From NCBI GenBank assembly GCA_027489035.1, contig JAIYAN010000012.1, positions 310,001 to 374,000 of the forward strand: a stretch of 64,000 nt of DNA, in the 5' to 3' direction. Shown here one piece after another: positions 8,019 to 16,960 of this stretch. Source of the DNA: Chitinophagaceae bacterium (GTDB taxonomy: Bacteria; Bacteroidota; Bacteroidia; Chitinophagales; Chitinophagaceae). A model generated the notes under the pieces. It searched no databases, was not told where the DNA came from, and was given only the letters and a program-made list of their open reading frames with translations. Within the stretch, counting starts at the first letter, position 1. Each line of letters begins with the position of its first letter. Position numbers and translations under genes: made by a program.

Positions 8019-9575
8019 TCAAACTCCCTTCACCTTTGGGGGAAGGGTTGGGGATGGGGGCATCGTCAAAACCTCCCCATTCATTTCTTCCGGTATCCCA
8101 ATCTCCATCATATGCAAAATGGTTGGTGCAATATCTCCAAGCTTACCCGATTTAATGTGTCCATTCCAATGGTTGTCTATAATAAAAAATGGAACGGGGT
8201 TTACCGTATGAGCTGTATTGGGCGTGCCATCTGCGTTTATTTCATAATCTGCATTTCCATGATCTGCCGTTAAGAAAATGGTATAATCTTCTTTTAATGC
8301 TGCTGCTACTACTTTTTCAACACATTGATCTACCGTTTCCACTGCTTTTATTACGGCTTCCCAAACGCCCGTATGGCCCACCATATCTGCATTTGCAAAA
8401 TTCAAACAAATAAAATCAGGTTTGTTTTCTCCAATTTCTTTTATCGCTGCATCTGTAAGTTCTATGGCACTCATCTCTGGCTTTAAATCGTAAGTGGCTA
8501 CTTTTGGTGATGGAATCATGATTCGTTTTTCGCCTTCAAATGGTTTTTCTCTGCCCCCACTAAAAAAGAAACTTACATGCGGATATTTTTCTGTTTCCGC
8601 CATTCTAACCTGTGTTTTACCATTTGCAGTCAATACTTCACCAAGCGTATTTTTTAAATCATCATTTTCAAAAATCACGTGTACATTTTTAAATGAATGA
8701 TCGTATTGTGTCATGGTGGTATAATGCAATTTCAAAGGCTTCATTTCAAACTCAGGAATTTCAATTTGCGTAAGCACTTCGGTAATTTCGCGGCATCTAT
8801 CTGTTCTGAAATTAAAACTGATAACCACATCATCCGCAGAAATGGTTGTTTTTTCAATGTTGCCATTAATCATCGGCATTAAAAATTCGTCGCTTACACC
8901 ATTGTTGTATGAATCTTGTATTGTGGCTTCAAAATCATTGGTTTTATTACCCAATCCATTTACCAAAGCATCGTAAGCAATTTTAACCCTTTCCCATCTT
9001 TTATCTCTATCCATTGCATAATATCTACCGGTAATTGTAGCGATTTTACCAGTTGATATTTTCATGTGATTTTGTAAGTCTTGTATAAAGCCTTTACCAG
9101 ATTTAGGATCAGTATCTCTTCCATCTGTAAATACATGCACCAATACATCTGTTAATCCGTTTACCTTGCAGATGGACAAAATTGCTTTTAAATGATTGAT
9201 ATGTGCATGCACACCTCCATCACTTACCAAACCCAACAAGTGAAGTGTTTTGTTGTTGTTTTTGGCTTCATTTATTGCCGCTTTGAATGTAGTATTTTCT
9301 TCGATGCTGTGGTTTTTAATGGCCACATTGATGCGTTCCAATTCCTGGTACACAATACGCCCAGCGCCTAAATTCAAATGTCCAACTTCACTATTACCCA
9401 TCTGACCAGCAGGTAGCCCAACTTCTTCACCACATGTAATTAAAGTGGTATTTGGATATTTTTTGTAAAGACTCGTCACAAATGGAACATTTGCATGTTG
9501 AATAGCATCACTTTCTTTTACTTTTCCAAGTCCCCAACCATCCATAATTACTAAGGCAATTTTTTTATTATTCAT
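8019..9575 (-). CDS. gpmI: 2,3-bisphosphoglycerate-independent phosphoglycerate mutase
   Basis: 518 residues; converts 3-phosphoglycerate to 2-phosphoglycerate in glycolysis, cytosolic, two Mn ions per active site. Visible: first metal site VIMDGWG (Asp12), catalytic Ser62 in GNSEVGH, TDGRDTDP in the transferase domain and the second metal cluster LTADHGNAD near the C-terminal third. The family normally ends just after the PEEMNGEVL-type sequence. Here 15 further residues (TMPPSPTLPPKVKGV) follow, and almost all of them come from repeat module F at 8024-8063. The enzyme core looks intact, so the tail is probably tolerated. The gene stands alone, with a DUF4783-like gene diverging upstream. 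Confidence 0.96.
   Translation of the reverse strand: MNNKKIALVIMDGWGLGKVKESDAIQHANVPFVTSLYKKYPNTTLITCGEEVGLPAGQMGNSEVGHLNLGAGRIVYQELERINVAIKNHSIEENTTFKAAINEAKNNNKTLHLLGLVSDGGVHAHINHLKAILSICKVNGLTDVLVHVFTDGRDTDPKSGKGFIQDLQNHMKISTGKIATITGRYYAMDRDKRWERVKIAYDALVNGLGNKTNDFEATIQDSYNNGVSDEFLMPMINGNIEKTTISADDVVISFNFRTDRCREITEVLTQIEIPEFEMKPLKLHYTTMTQYDHSFKNVHVIFENDDLKNTLGEVLTANGKTQVRMAETEKYPHVSFFFSGGREKPFEGEKRIMIPSPKVATYDLKPEMSAIELTDAAIKEIGENKPDFICLNFANADMVGHTGVWEAVIKAVETVDQCVEKVVAAALKEDYTIFLTADHGNADYEINADGTPNTAHTVNPVPFFIIDNHWNGHIKSGKLGDIAPTILHMMEIGIPEEMNGEVLTMPPSPTLPPKVKGV
8024..8063. repeat. Module F, right copy, embedded in the 3' end of gpmI
   Basis: Reverse complement of 7802-7841 with a few changes. 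It lies inside the last 16 codons of gpmI (minus strand) and encodes most of a Pro-rich C-terminal tail absent from the family core. Confidence 0.85.
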
Positions 9576-9756
9576 TTTTTTATTTTTTCAATAATGAAAA
9601 TAGTGTCTCTGTAGAAGAGGCATTTTATTAATAACGCAATTTACTCATTGCATGCTGTTATTCTCGTAATTAATTTCATATCGCAAACAATTTTTTACCA
9701 GCTGAATCGTTATTGTTAATGTATAAAACTGGTTTTTTACAATTAAACTGTTTATT

Positions 9757-10137
9757 ATGAAAGCCAATTTAAAATATGTATTCATTTTGTTTTTCCTTTT
9801 TTCATTTAAAGGAAGTAACAATTTAGATAGTATAATCATGTCTATTGAATCTGGAAATTCAACTCGTTTATCCGCATATTTTGATTCTAATGTAGAGATT
9901 TCTTTGCCTGATAAGAGCAATAACTACAGCAAGGTTCAAGCAGAATTAGTTTTAAAAGATTTCTTTAAACTTCATCAGGTTAAACATTTTGAAGTTGTAC
10001 ATACAGGAGATAACATTGGAGCTCAATATTGCATTGGTAATTTATACACCCGAAATGGCACGTTTAAAACCACACTATACATCAAACAGGTTGGTCAAAA
10101 ATCAATCTTACAGGAAATTAGATTTGATGTGAAATAA
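9757..10137 (+). CDS. DUF4783-type exported protein
   Basis: 126 residues with an N-terminal signal-like segment (about 1-19). The body reads as a small NTF2-like alpha+beta fold: SGNSTRLSAYFDSNVEISLP, then VLKDFFKLHQVKHFEVVHTG and YCIGNLYTRNGTFKTTLYIK. This pattern matches the DUF4783 family of Bacteroidota, whose function is unknown. It lies 170 nt upstream of nadC on the same strand, a neighbourhood I believe is common for this family, but a heptamer-repeat hairpin separates the two, so co-transcription is uncertain. Confidence 0.8.
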   Translation: MKANLKYVFILFFLFSFKGSNNLDSIIMSIESGNSTRLSAYFDSNVEISLPDKSNNYSKVQAELVLKDFFKLHQVKHFEVVHTGDNIGAQYCIGNLYTRNGTFKTTLYIKQVGQKSILQEIRFDVK

Positions 10138-10159
10138 TTGAATTTGTTTGTTATTATTT

Positions 10160-10269
10160 AAGTTAAAAGTCAAAAGTTAAAATTCAATAATAAATCGATT
10201 GATTGACGTATTAACTTTAAAAGTGCGCGTTATATTTTTTAAATTTTTACTTTTTACTTTTTAATTCTT
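10160..10269. repeat. Heptamer-period hairpin element, copy 1
   Basis: The left arm (from 10163) is made of 7-nt units TTAAAAG, TCAAAAG, TTAAAAT. The right arm (to about 10269) is complementary, TTTTTAC, TTTTTAC, TTTTTAA. About 48 nt lie between the arms. The element fills most of the DUF4783-nadC spacer. Confidence 0.7.
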
Positions 10270-10295
10270 CGCACCCTCGTTTCCAATTCAATCAG

Positions 10296-10303
10296 TACAT
10301 TTG
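10296..10303 (+). promoter_or_regulatory. Putative -7 box of nadC
   Basis: TACATTTG matches the Bacteroidota -7 consensus TAnnTTTG and ends 4 nt before the nadC ATG, so the transcript would have almost no leader. I could not place a convincing -33 box. Confidence 0.4.
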
Positions 10304-10307
10304 TTTT

Positions 10308-11159
10308 ATGATTATTCATGATGATTTGATACTATTAATTGATGCTGCACTAAAAGAAGATATTGGAAATGGCGACCATTCTACTTTGTGCTGCATTGAT
10401 AAAAATGCAATGGGGGAAGCCATTTTAAAAGTCAAGCAAGATTGTGTGCTTGCAGGAGTAGACATTGCGTCCACTATTTTTTCTCGAGTAGATGATTCTA
10501 TTATTTTTAATTCCTTCATTTCGGATGGAACGTATGCCAAATCTGGCGATATTGCTTTTGAAATTAAAGCACCAATTCATGTTATTTTATCTTGTGAAAG
10601 GCTTGTGCTAAATACCATGCAAATGATGAGTGGAATTGCAACGCTTACCCACAAATACGTTTCAAAATTAAAGCCATATAAATCTAGATTACTAGACACA
10701 AGAAAGACCACTCCTAATTTCCGGCTTTTAGAAAAAGAAGCGGTTAGAATTGGCGGAGGTACAAACCATCGATTTGGACTTTATGATATGATTATGTTGA
10801 AAGACAATCACATTGATTATTGCGGTTCAATAGAAAAAGCCATATTGATGGCAGCAGATTATGTTGATAAATTCCATCCCGAATTAAAAATTGAAGTAGA
10901 AACCAGAACTATAGAAGATGTAAAAAAAGTAGTTTCTATTGGAAAAGTAGATCGTATTATGTTGGATAATTTTTCACCCAATCAAATAGTAGAGGCATTG
11001 AGCATAATTGACGGCAAATTTGAAACTGAAGCAAGCGGTGGTATAAATCTTGACAACATTGAATCTTATGCAGTAACTGGGGTGGATTTTATTTCTTGCG
11101 GAGCCATTATTCATCAAGCCCAGAGCATAGACCTGAGTTTGAAAGCGGTGATTATTTAG
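10308..11159 (+). CDS. nadC: Nicotinate-nucleotide pyrophosphorylase (quinolinate phosphoribosyltransferase)
   Basis: 283 residues, full length. The enzyme makes nicotinate mononucleotide from quinolinate and PRPP in de novo NAD synthesis. Visible: the N-terminal domain (ALKEDIGNGDHST), LLDTRKTTPNFRLLEKEAVR with the substrate-binding Arg/Lys residues, GGGTNHRFGLYDMIMLKDNH, and near the C terminus VDRIMLDNFSP and EASGGINLDNI, which bind phosphate. nadE, the last enzyme of the pathway, lies 3.2 kb downstream on the same strand but in a separate unit. Heptamer-repeat hairpins flank nadC on both sides. Confidence 0.96.
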   Translation: MIIHDDLILLIDAALKEDIGNGDHSTLCCIDKNAMGEAILKVKQDCVLAGVDIASTIFSRVDDSIIFNSFISDGTYAKSGDIAFEIKAPIHVILSCERLVLNTMQMMSGIATLTHKYVSKLKPYKSRLLDTRKTTPNFRLLEKEAVRIGGGTNHRFGLYDMIMLKDNHIDYCGSIEKAILMAADYVDKFHPELKIEVETRTIEDVKKVVSIGKVDRIMLDNFSPNQIVEALSIIDGKFETEASGGINLDNIESYAVTGVDFISCGAIIHQAQSIDLSLKAVII

Positions 11160-11170
11160 TAAAACAAAAA

Positions 11171-11268
11171 ATTAAAAATTTAAAAGTCAAAATTAAAAAA
11201 GGTATTAACGATTTTGTTCCTCTACTACGGACAAGTTTTTTTACTTTTAAATTTTGACTTAAAAATTC
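11171..11268. repeat. Heptamer-period hairpin element, copy 2
   Basis: Left arm 11171-11200 (TTTAAAAGTCAAAATTAAAA) and right arm 11236-11268 (TTACTTTTAAATTTTGACTT) are inverted copies sharing an exact AAGTCAAAATT core. The element fills the spacer between nadC and the SUI1 gene and ends 12 nt before the latter's ATG. Confidence 0.75.
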
Positions 11269-11280
11269 AACATCATTTAA

Positions 11281-11619
11281 ATGAAAAAGAAACCCAACAC
11301 AATTGGCTTTGTTTATTCTACAGACCCTAATTTCAAGCCAGAAGTTGAACAAGAAATAGAAGAAGAAACACTTTTGCCCAATCAGCAAAAATTAAAAATT
11401 AGATTAGAAACCAAGCATCGAGCAGGGAAAGCGGTAAGCTTAATTATCGGATTTATTGGTACGCAATTGGATAAAGAAGAGATGGTAAAAAAGCTTAAAA
11501 ACCATTGTGGTACAGGCGGTTCGGCAAAAGATGGCGAAATGCTGATTCAAGGCGATCAAAGAGACAAAATACTTCAATGGCTATTAAAAAATGGCTATAC
11601 ACAATCTAAAAAAATATAA
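11281..11619 (+). CDS. SUI1/eIF1-family translation factor (YciH type)
   Basis: 112 residues. A charged N-terminal extension precedes the SUI1 domain from about residue 40: RLETKHRAGKAVSLIIGFIG, LVKKLKNHCGTGGSAKDG-like core and IQGDQRDKILQWLLKNGYTQ. Bacterial members resemble eIF1 and are thought to influence start-site fidelity on the 30S subunit; the physiological role is not settled. The gene seems to stand alone, with a repeat hairpin upstream and another hairpin downstream. The N-terminal 35 residues are not part of the conserved domain. Confidence 0.9.
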   Translation: MKKKPNTIGFVYSTDPNFKPEVEQEIEEETLLPNQQKLKIRLETKHRAGKAVSLIIGFIGTQLDKEEMVKKLKNHCGTGGSAKDGEMLIQGDQRDKILQWLLKNGYTQSKKI

Positions 11620-11647
11620 AACAAGTCCCGTTTTTACTGATAAATTA

Positions 11648-11690
11648 GATGTTCATTATATTTTTAGTTTGCCTAAAAAAGTTGAACATC
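11648..11690. other. Two-tier hairpin between the SUI1 gene and apaG
   Basis: Outer stem GATGTTCA/TGAACATC (8 bp, 11648-11655 with 11683-11690) and inner stem TTTTTAG/CTAAAAA (7 bp) around a TTTGC loop, joined by an asymmetric bulge. No T run follows, so this is not an ordinary terminator; it lies 40 nt upstream of the apaG start. Confidence 0.6.
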
Positions 11691-11730
11691 GCTTTGAATA
11701 ATTTCTTAATTTTAGTTTAAACAATAAATC

Positions 11731-12117
11731 ATGCAATCCAAGATATCTTTTGGCATCATAATTTCTGTAGAAACATTTTATCAACAGGAATATAGCAATC
11801 CGAAAAATCATGATTTTATGTTTGCTTATAAAATCACCATTCAGAATTCTAATCTATTTCCAGTAAAATTATTAAGTAGGTATTGGCATATTTTAGACAG
11901 CAATGGAATAGTAAAAGAAGTAGAAGGAGAAGGTGTTGTAGGCATTCAGCCTGTCATTCAGCCTGCTGAAAAATATCAATATGTTAGTGGTTGTAATTTA
12001 AAATCAGAATTGGGAAGAATGCAAGGGAATTATGTTCTACAAAACATGCATTCCAAAGCAATATTCATTGCCGAAATAGCACCTTTTTATTTAACAGCCC
12101 CCATGAAATTGAATTAA
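11731..12117 (+). CDS. apaG: ApaG family protein
   Basis: 128 residues, the normal size for this single fibronectin-III-like domain. Conserved features: FAYKITIQNSN, VKLLSRYWHILDSNG, VEGEGVVGIQPVIQPAEKYQ, and YVSGCNLKSELGRMQGNYVL. ApaG proteins are linked to cobalt/magnesium homeostasis in enterobacteria, but the biochemical activity is not established. There is no apaH or ksgA beside it here; the neighbours are a SUI1-type gene upstream and a desaturase gene 53 nt downstream, both on the same strand. Confidence 0.92.
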   Translation: MQSKISFGIIISVETFYQQEYSNPKNHDFMFAYKITIQNSNLFPVKLLSRYWHILDSNGIVKEVEGEGVVGIQPVIQPAEKYQYVSGCNLKSELGRMQGNYVLQNMHSKAIFIAEIAPFYLTAPMKLN

Positions 12118-12170
12118 CTACCTTTATTGCCCGAATCTTTTGGAATTTAACCCAAAGTCTAATTTACTAT

Positions 12171-13280
12171 ATGTCTAAACTTACGTTCAACAACAGCAAC
12201 AATCAATTTTTTATTAGTTTAAAATCTGAGGTTGATCAATATTTTAAATCCAACAAGATTTCAAAAACGGGCGATTATCGATTATACATCAAAACCATTG
12301 TTTTAATTTCCTCAGCCATTTCAATTTATTTCAGTTTGTTTTTTGTAAGCATGCCAATTTATGTTTCAATTTTATTGGCCATATTGCTTGGATTTCTTTT
12401 TGCTTGTATTGGCTTTTCAGTTATGCACGATGCAAATCATGGAAGTTATAGTACAAACAGTAAACTCAATGATTTTTTAGGATTAATTGCCTCAAATGGT
12501 TTGGGTGCTAATTCATTTTTCTGGAAACAAAAACACAATATCATTCACCATACATACACCAATGTTGATGGTATAGATGATGACATTGCTAAAAGCCCAA
12601 TTATCCGTCAATGCGAATCGCAAAAATGGGTTCCAATGCATAAGATTCAACATCTGTATCTTACACCCATTTACTCATTGTCCTCTATTTTTTGGATTTT
12701 TGTAATGGATTTTACTAAGTATTTCAAACGTAAAATTTATACAACTGATGCTTGGGAAATGAACACCAAAGAGCATGTTATTTTTTGGATCACAAAATTG
12801 TATTACCTAACGGTGTTTATCATCATTCCAATAATTTCTTTCGGTTGGCTTGGTTGGTTGATTGGTTTTTTTGCAGTGAATATGGCAATGGGTTTAACCT
12901 TATCTTTTGTGTTTCAATTGGCGCATGTGGTTGAAAACACAGAGTTCGAGCATATTCCATTAGACACTACAAAACATCTTGAAACTGCTTGGGCTGAACA
13001 TCAAATAAAAACCACCGCCAATTTTGCGATGAATAATAAAATGATTTCTTGGTTTGTTGGTGGATTAAATTTTCAAATTGAACACCATCTTTTTCCAAAA
13101 ATTAGTCACGTGCATTATCCTGCAATCAGCAAAATTGTTCAGCAGAAATGTAAAGAGTTTAATTTGCCCTACAATTATTATCCTACTATGTTTGAAGCTT
13201 TAGCTTCTCATTTTAGAGTGATGTATCAATTGGGTAAATCGCCGGTAGAAACTAAGGAAAATCTTCAAATGGCTGCCTAA
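12171..13280 (+). CDS. Membrane fatty acid desaturase (acyl-CoA/lipid, front-end type)
   Basis: 369 residues. Histidine box 1 is HDANHG (86-91), box 2 HNIIHH (122-127) and box 3 QIEHHLFP near residue 300. Gln as the first residue of box 3 is typical of front-end (delta-5/6 type) desaturases. Hydrophobic segments at about 42-80 and 200-250 form the membrane domain, and the boxes bind the di-iron centre that inserts a cis double bond into lipid or acyl-CoA chains. No fused cytochrome b5 domain is present. The stop codon overlaps that of the convergent gldB gene by 4 nt (13277-13280). The regiospecificity cannot be predicted. Confidence 0.93.
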   Translation: MSKLTFNNSNNQFFISLKSEVDQYFKSNKISKTGDYRLYIKTIVLISSAISIYFSLFFVSMPIYVSILLAILLGFLFACIGFSVMHDANHGSYSTNSKLNDFLGLIASNGLGANSFFWKQKHNIIHHTYTNVDGIDDDIAKSPIIRQCESQKWVPMHKIQHLYLTPIYSLSSIFWIFVMDFTKYFKRKIYTTDAWEMNTKEHVIFWITKLYYLTVFIIIPIISFGWLGWLIGFFAVNMAMGLTLSFVFQLAHVVENTEFEHIPLDTTKHLETAWAEHQIKTTANFAMNNKMISWFVGGLNFQIEHHLFPKISHVHYPAISKIVQQKCKEFNLPYNYYPTMFEALASHFRVMYQLGKSPVETKENLQMAA

Positions 13281-14287
13281 GGTTTATATTTAGCCTTACT
13301 TAAAATCTCATCAGCATCTTTTGTCATTAATTCGTTGAGCTTAATCTCCGAATTTTTAGACATGTATTTTCTTACAATTTGCCATCCTACATACGAACCA
13401 ATATTGCCTGGAGAAGCATCGCCCAATTCCTGTGTTTTCGGACTATCACCAATATAATTTCTAATCAAATTATAGTCTGTGCTTTGCAATAAATTATTTT
13501 GAATAAACAAATTCCAAATTGAAGCTTCATGCTCATTACAATCGTCCATTTGTTTTTGGGTATAACCAATCAATTGATATTCTGGTTTTTCGGGAAGCAA
13601 CATCTCTAGCATGTATAATCTTTTTCCTTTCTCAATCATTTGAATCACTAAAGATTTTTCTTCAGATCCTTCAGGATATAAATCTAAAACCACATTTTTC
13701 ATGCAATTGATTGAAATATAACTTGGCTCAAATCTTGCTGAAATGTATGGTGGATATGTTTCAGATACAATGCTTGTATTGTAATAAGATGCATTTTTAC
13801 CCAAATGCTGGTGGAGTCCAATTACAAAAGCATTTGGTGTGATGATATCGCCATACCCATCAAGTGGCCCGATATAAGTAATGATTTGGTTTGGTGCTTT
13901 ATAATTTGGATAATAATACTTTAAATATTGCAAACCGGATTTTATTTCGCTTTCATATTTACTAAAATCTTTAAAAATGATTTGACTGGTATCATAAATT
14001 GGTTTGTATGCGCCAATATATTCATTTATATATTTTGAAGAAATTGAATCAGGCCATTGAGGATCTAAATTCAACAAATTGGATAAAAAAAATGCATTGA
14101 AATTGGAAAATTCATTTGTGGTTTTTCCCAATTCCATCAATGTATTCGTGGTGTCGATATTAAAAAATACTTTTTCAAATCGAATGGTATTGATGTTGAT
14201 TTTTATATCAGAAACATCAGGGCTATTTTTATTTGAATGGCAGGAAAAAAATAATAAACATAAAAGCAAACTTCTTATTAATCGCAT
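13277..14287 (-). CDS. gldB: Gliding motility lipoprotein GldB
   Basis: 336 residues with a lipoprotein signal (MRLIRSLLLCLLFFSC, lipid-modified Cys16). The body carries the family pattern: INTIRFEKVFFNID near the N terminus, YYPNYKAPNQIITYIGPLDG in the middle, IGLHQHLGKNASYYN, ISINCMKNVVLDLYP, and NEHEASIWNLFIQNNLLQST followed by SPGNIGSYVGWQIVRKYM. GldB is an outer lipoprotein required for gliding in flavobacteria; its biochemical role is unknown. It diverges from nadE with a 57-nt gap, matching the known gldB-nadE neighbourhood. No gldC gene is beside it. Confidence 0.93.
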   Translation of the reverse strand: MRLIRSLLLCLLFFSCHSNKNSPDVSDIKININTIRFEKVFFNIDTTNTLMELGKTTNEFSNFNAFFLSNLLNLDPQWPDSISSKYINEYIGAYKPIYDTSQIIFKDFSKYESEIKSGLQYLKYYYPNYKAPNQIITYIGPLDGYGDIITPNAFVIGLHQHLGKNASYYNTSIVSETYPPYISARFEPSYISINCMKNVVLDLYPEGSEEKSLVIQMIEKGKRLYMLEMLLPEKPEYQLIGYTQKQMDDCNEHEASIWNLFIQNNLLQSTDYNLIRNYIGDSPKTQELGDASPGNIGSYVGWQIVRKYMSKNSEIKLNELMTKDADEILSKAKYKP

Positions 14288-14297
14288 ACAAATGAAT

Positions 14298-14306
14298 TAA
14301 CTTTAC
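14298..14306 (+). promoter_or_regulatory. Putative -7 box of nadE
   Basis: TAACTTTAC lies in the 57-nt divergent spacer between gldB and nadE. It differs from the TAnnTTTG consensus at one position; the same nonamer precedes yidC at 40082-40090. Weak evidence on its own. Confidence 0.3.
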
Positions 14307-14344
14307 AAACAGTGAATTTAAATTTCAGGGTAAAGTTAGTTTAA

Positions 14345-16027
14345 ATGAAAATATTTTTAGCGCAACAAAATTATCATATTGGTAATTTCGAAAGCAACAC
14401 CAACAAAATCATTGATGCAATAAAAGAAGCTAAATCGAATCAAGGCGATTTGATTGTGTTTAGTGAGCTTTCTATTTGTGGTTACCCGCCAAGAGATTTT
14501 TTATATTTCAATGACTTTATTGAAAAATGTTTGCAAAGTATTGAATTGATTTGCAAAGAAGCCAATGGCATTGCAGTATTGATTGGTGCTCCGCAAAGAA
14601 ATCCCAATAAATTAGGTAAGGATTTATTTAATGCAGCCTATTTTTTATTTGATGGAAAAATTCAACAAGTGATTCAAAAAACTTGTTTGCCTACTTATGA
14701 TGTTTTTGATGAAAATCGTTATTTTGAGCCAGCTACAGCATGGAATGTTATTCATTTTAAAGGAAAGAAAATTGCAGTTACCATTTGTGAAGACATTTGG
14801 AATATAGATGAAAATCCGTTGTATAAAATTTGTCCCATGGACATGATGATGAATCAACAACCGGATTTGATGATTAATTTATCGGCCTCGCCATTTGATT
14901 ACACACATCAGGATGACAGACTTTCCATCATTCAAGCAAATGTGTTGAAGTACGGAATTCCAATGTTTTATTGTAATGCGGTTGGAAGTCAAACTGAAAT
15001 TGTGTTTGATGGAGGATCTATAGTAATGGATAAAAACGCACAAGTTTGCGGGCTGTTAAAATCTTTTGAAACAGACTTAAAATCGTTTCAGCTAAACGAT
15101 GACAATAGCATTAGTGCAGAATCTCCAATTGAAAATATTCCAATTTTAGATCAACAATTATTTCCAGAAAATCTAATGCCAACTTTAAATATCGATTTGA
15201 TATACAAAGCACTTGTTTTAGGCATCAAAGATTATTTTTCAAAGATGGGTTTCAAAAAAGCGATCTTGGGCAGTAGCGGAGGAATAGACAGTGCGGTTAC
15301 TTTAGCTATAGCAGTAGATGCATTAGGAAAAGAAAATGTAACAGCAGTGTTAATGCCTTCAACTTTTTCGAGTACACATTCTGTTGATGATGCCGTTCAA
15401 CTCAGTAAAAATCTTGATAATCCTTATCATATTTTGCCCATCCAACAAATCAATGATGCTTTTTTAAACGAATTAAATCCGCTTTTTGCTGGAACGGAAT
15501 TTGGTATAGCAGAAGAAAACATTCAAAGCAGATCGCGTGGAAATTTATTGATGGCTATTGCCAATAAATTTGGTTTTATTTTACTCAACACATCTAACAA
15601 AAGCGAACTGGCTACTGGATATGGAACGCTTTATGGTGATATGGCTGGAGGCATTGGCGTGTTGGGTGATTGTTATAAAATGCAGGTTTATGCATTAGCA
15701 AATTACATCAATAGATATAAGGAAATCATTCCAAACAATATCATTACAAAAGCACCTAGTGCAGAACTTCGACCTAATCAAAAAGATAGTGATAGTTTGC
15801 CAGACTATGCTGTTCTAGACAATATTTTGTATCAATATATCGAACATGTAAAAGGACCTCAGGAAATTAAAAACTTAGGGTACGATGCACCGTTAGTAGA
15901 TCGAATCTTGAAAATGGTTAACATAAATGAATACAAACGAAATCAATTCTGTCCTATTATAAGGGTGTCATCAAAAGCTTTTGGCGTAGGACGAAGAATG
16001 CCTATTGTTGGAAAATATCTTTCTTAA
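14345..16027 (+). CDS. nadE: Glutamine-dependent NAD(+) synthetase
   Basis: 560 residues, the two-domain form. An N-terminal nitrilase-type glutaminase (1 to about 270) shows the Glu-Lys-Cys triad in context: FSELSICGYPPRDF, QKTCLPTYDVFDENRYF and AVTICEDIW. The C-terminal synthetase (about 280-560) shows the ATP-binding LGSSGGIDSAVTLAIAVDAL and ATGYGTLYGDMAGG. The glutaminase supplies ammonia through a tunnel to amidate adenylated NaAD, giving NAD. rsgA follows after 9 nt and is probably co-transcribed; gldB diverges upstream. Confidence 0.97.
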   Translation: MKIFLAQQNYHIGNFESNTNKIIDAIKEAKSNQGDLIVFSELSICGYPPRDFLYFNDFIEKCLQSIELICKEANGIAVLIGAPQRNPNKLGKDLFNAAYFLFDGKIQQVIQKTCLPTYDVFDENRYFEPATAWNVIHFKGKKIAVTICEDIWNIDENPLYKICPMDMMMNQQPDLMINLSASPFDYTHQDDRLSIIQANVLKYGIPMFYCNAVGSQTEIVFDGGSIVMDKNAQVCGLLKSFETDLKSFQLNDDNSISAESPIENIPILDQQLFPENLMPTLNIDLIYKALVLGIKDYFSKMGFKKAILGSSGGIDSAVTLAIAVDALGKENVTAVLMPSTFSSTHSVDDAVQLSKNLDNPYHILPIQQINDAFLNELNPLFAGTEFGIAEENIQSRSRGNLLMAIANKFGFILLNTSNKSELATGYGTLYGDMAGGIGVLGDCYKMQVYALANYINRYKEIIPNNIITKAPSAELRPNQKDSDSLPDYAVLDNILYQYIEHVKGPQEIKNLGYDAPLVDRILKMVNINEYKRNQFCPIIRVSSKAFGVGRRMPIVGKYLS

Positions 16028-16036
16028 AATTAATTC

Positions 16037-16960
16037 ATGATTGCAACCGTATATAAATCAACAGGAAGCTGGTACATTGTAAAAAATGAATCAGGAAAAG
16101 TATATAATGCACGCATAAAAGGGAAATTCAAAATAGATGGGTTCACATCTACAAATCCTTTGGCAGTAGGGGATGTGGTCAATATTGAAAATGAAGAAGA
16201 TATAGAAAGCACTATTATCACAGAAATATTTCCAAGAAAAAATTACATAACGAGAACATCGCCACATAATAAAAATCAACAACACATTATTGCGTCTAAT
16301 TTAGATCAGTCGCTGCTTTTTGCCACTATAAAAGACCCCAAAACATCCACTGGTTTTATGGATCGTTTTTTAGTAACGTCAGAAGCCTATCAAATACCGG
16401 CAATTATTGTTTTTAATAAAATTGATTTATTGGATGAGACGGATCAATTGAAACTAGCGCATGTTAAAAAAGTATATGAACAAATTGGATATCAAATCAA
16501 AGCGATCAGTTTGCATACCAATGAAGGAATGGAAGAAGTACAATCGGTTTTACAAAACAAAACCACCTTACTAAGTGGTCATTCGGGTGTAGGAAAATCA
16601 ACGTTTATTAATATGCTCTTTCCCGAATTAGAATTAAGAACTCAAGATGTAAGTGAATGGAGTGGAAAGGGTATGCATACGACAACATTCGCTGAAATGT
16701 TTGACCTGCCCATTGGTGGAAAAGTGATTGATACTCCAGGAATACGTGAGCTTGGTTTATTTGCAATTGATAAATATGAATTGGCGCATTATTTTCCTGA
16801 AATGAAAGCATTGATGCATGAGTGCCAGTTTAATAATTGCATTCACATTAATGAGCCATCATGTGCCATAAAAAATGCTGTTAATGATAACAGCATTGAT
16901 TATAATAGATATGTGAGTTACTTGAATATTTTAGATTCTATTCAGCAAAAGAATTATTGA
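16037..16960 (+). CDS. rsgA: Ribosome small-subunit-dependent GTPase A
   Basis: 307 residues. An N-terminal OB fold precedes a circularly permuted GTPase domain, in which the G4 motif (NKIDL, about 136) comes before G1 (GHSGVGKST, about 183) and G3 (DTPG, about 234). The C terminus carries the zinc-binding Cys/His set (CQFNNCIHINEPSC). RsgA acts late in 30S maturation. It sits 9 nt behind nadE on the same strand and its stop directly abuts the stop of a convergent small gene. Confidence 0.96.
   Translation: MIATVYKSTGSWYIVKNESGKVYNARIKGKFKIDGFTSTNPLAVGDVVNIENEEDIESTIITEIFPRKNYITRTSPHNKNQQHIIASNLDQSLLFATIKDPKTSTGFMDRFLVTSEAYQIPAIIVFNKIDLLDETDQLKLAHVKKVYEQIGYQIKAISLHTNEGMEEVQSVLQNKTTLLSGHSGVGKSTFINMLFPELELRTQDVSEWSGKGMHTTTFAEMFDLPIGGKVIDTPGIRELGLFAIDKYELAHYFPEMKALMHECQFNNCIHINEPSCAIKNAVNDNSIDYNRYVSYLNILDSIQQKNY

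Noticed and set aside
7903-8211. Asn/Leu-rich frame starting at 7903
   Set aside because: A by-product of the nonamer array; it runs antisense into gpmI.
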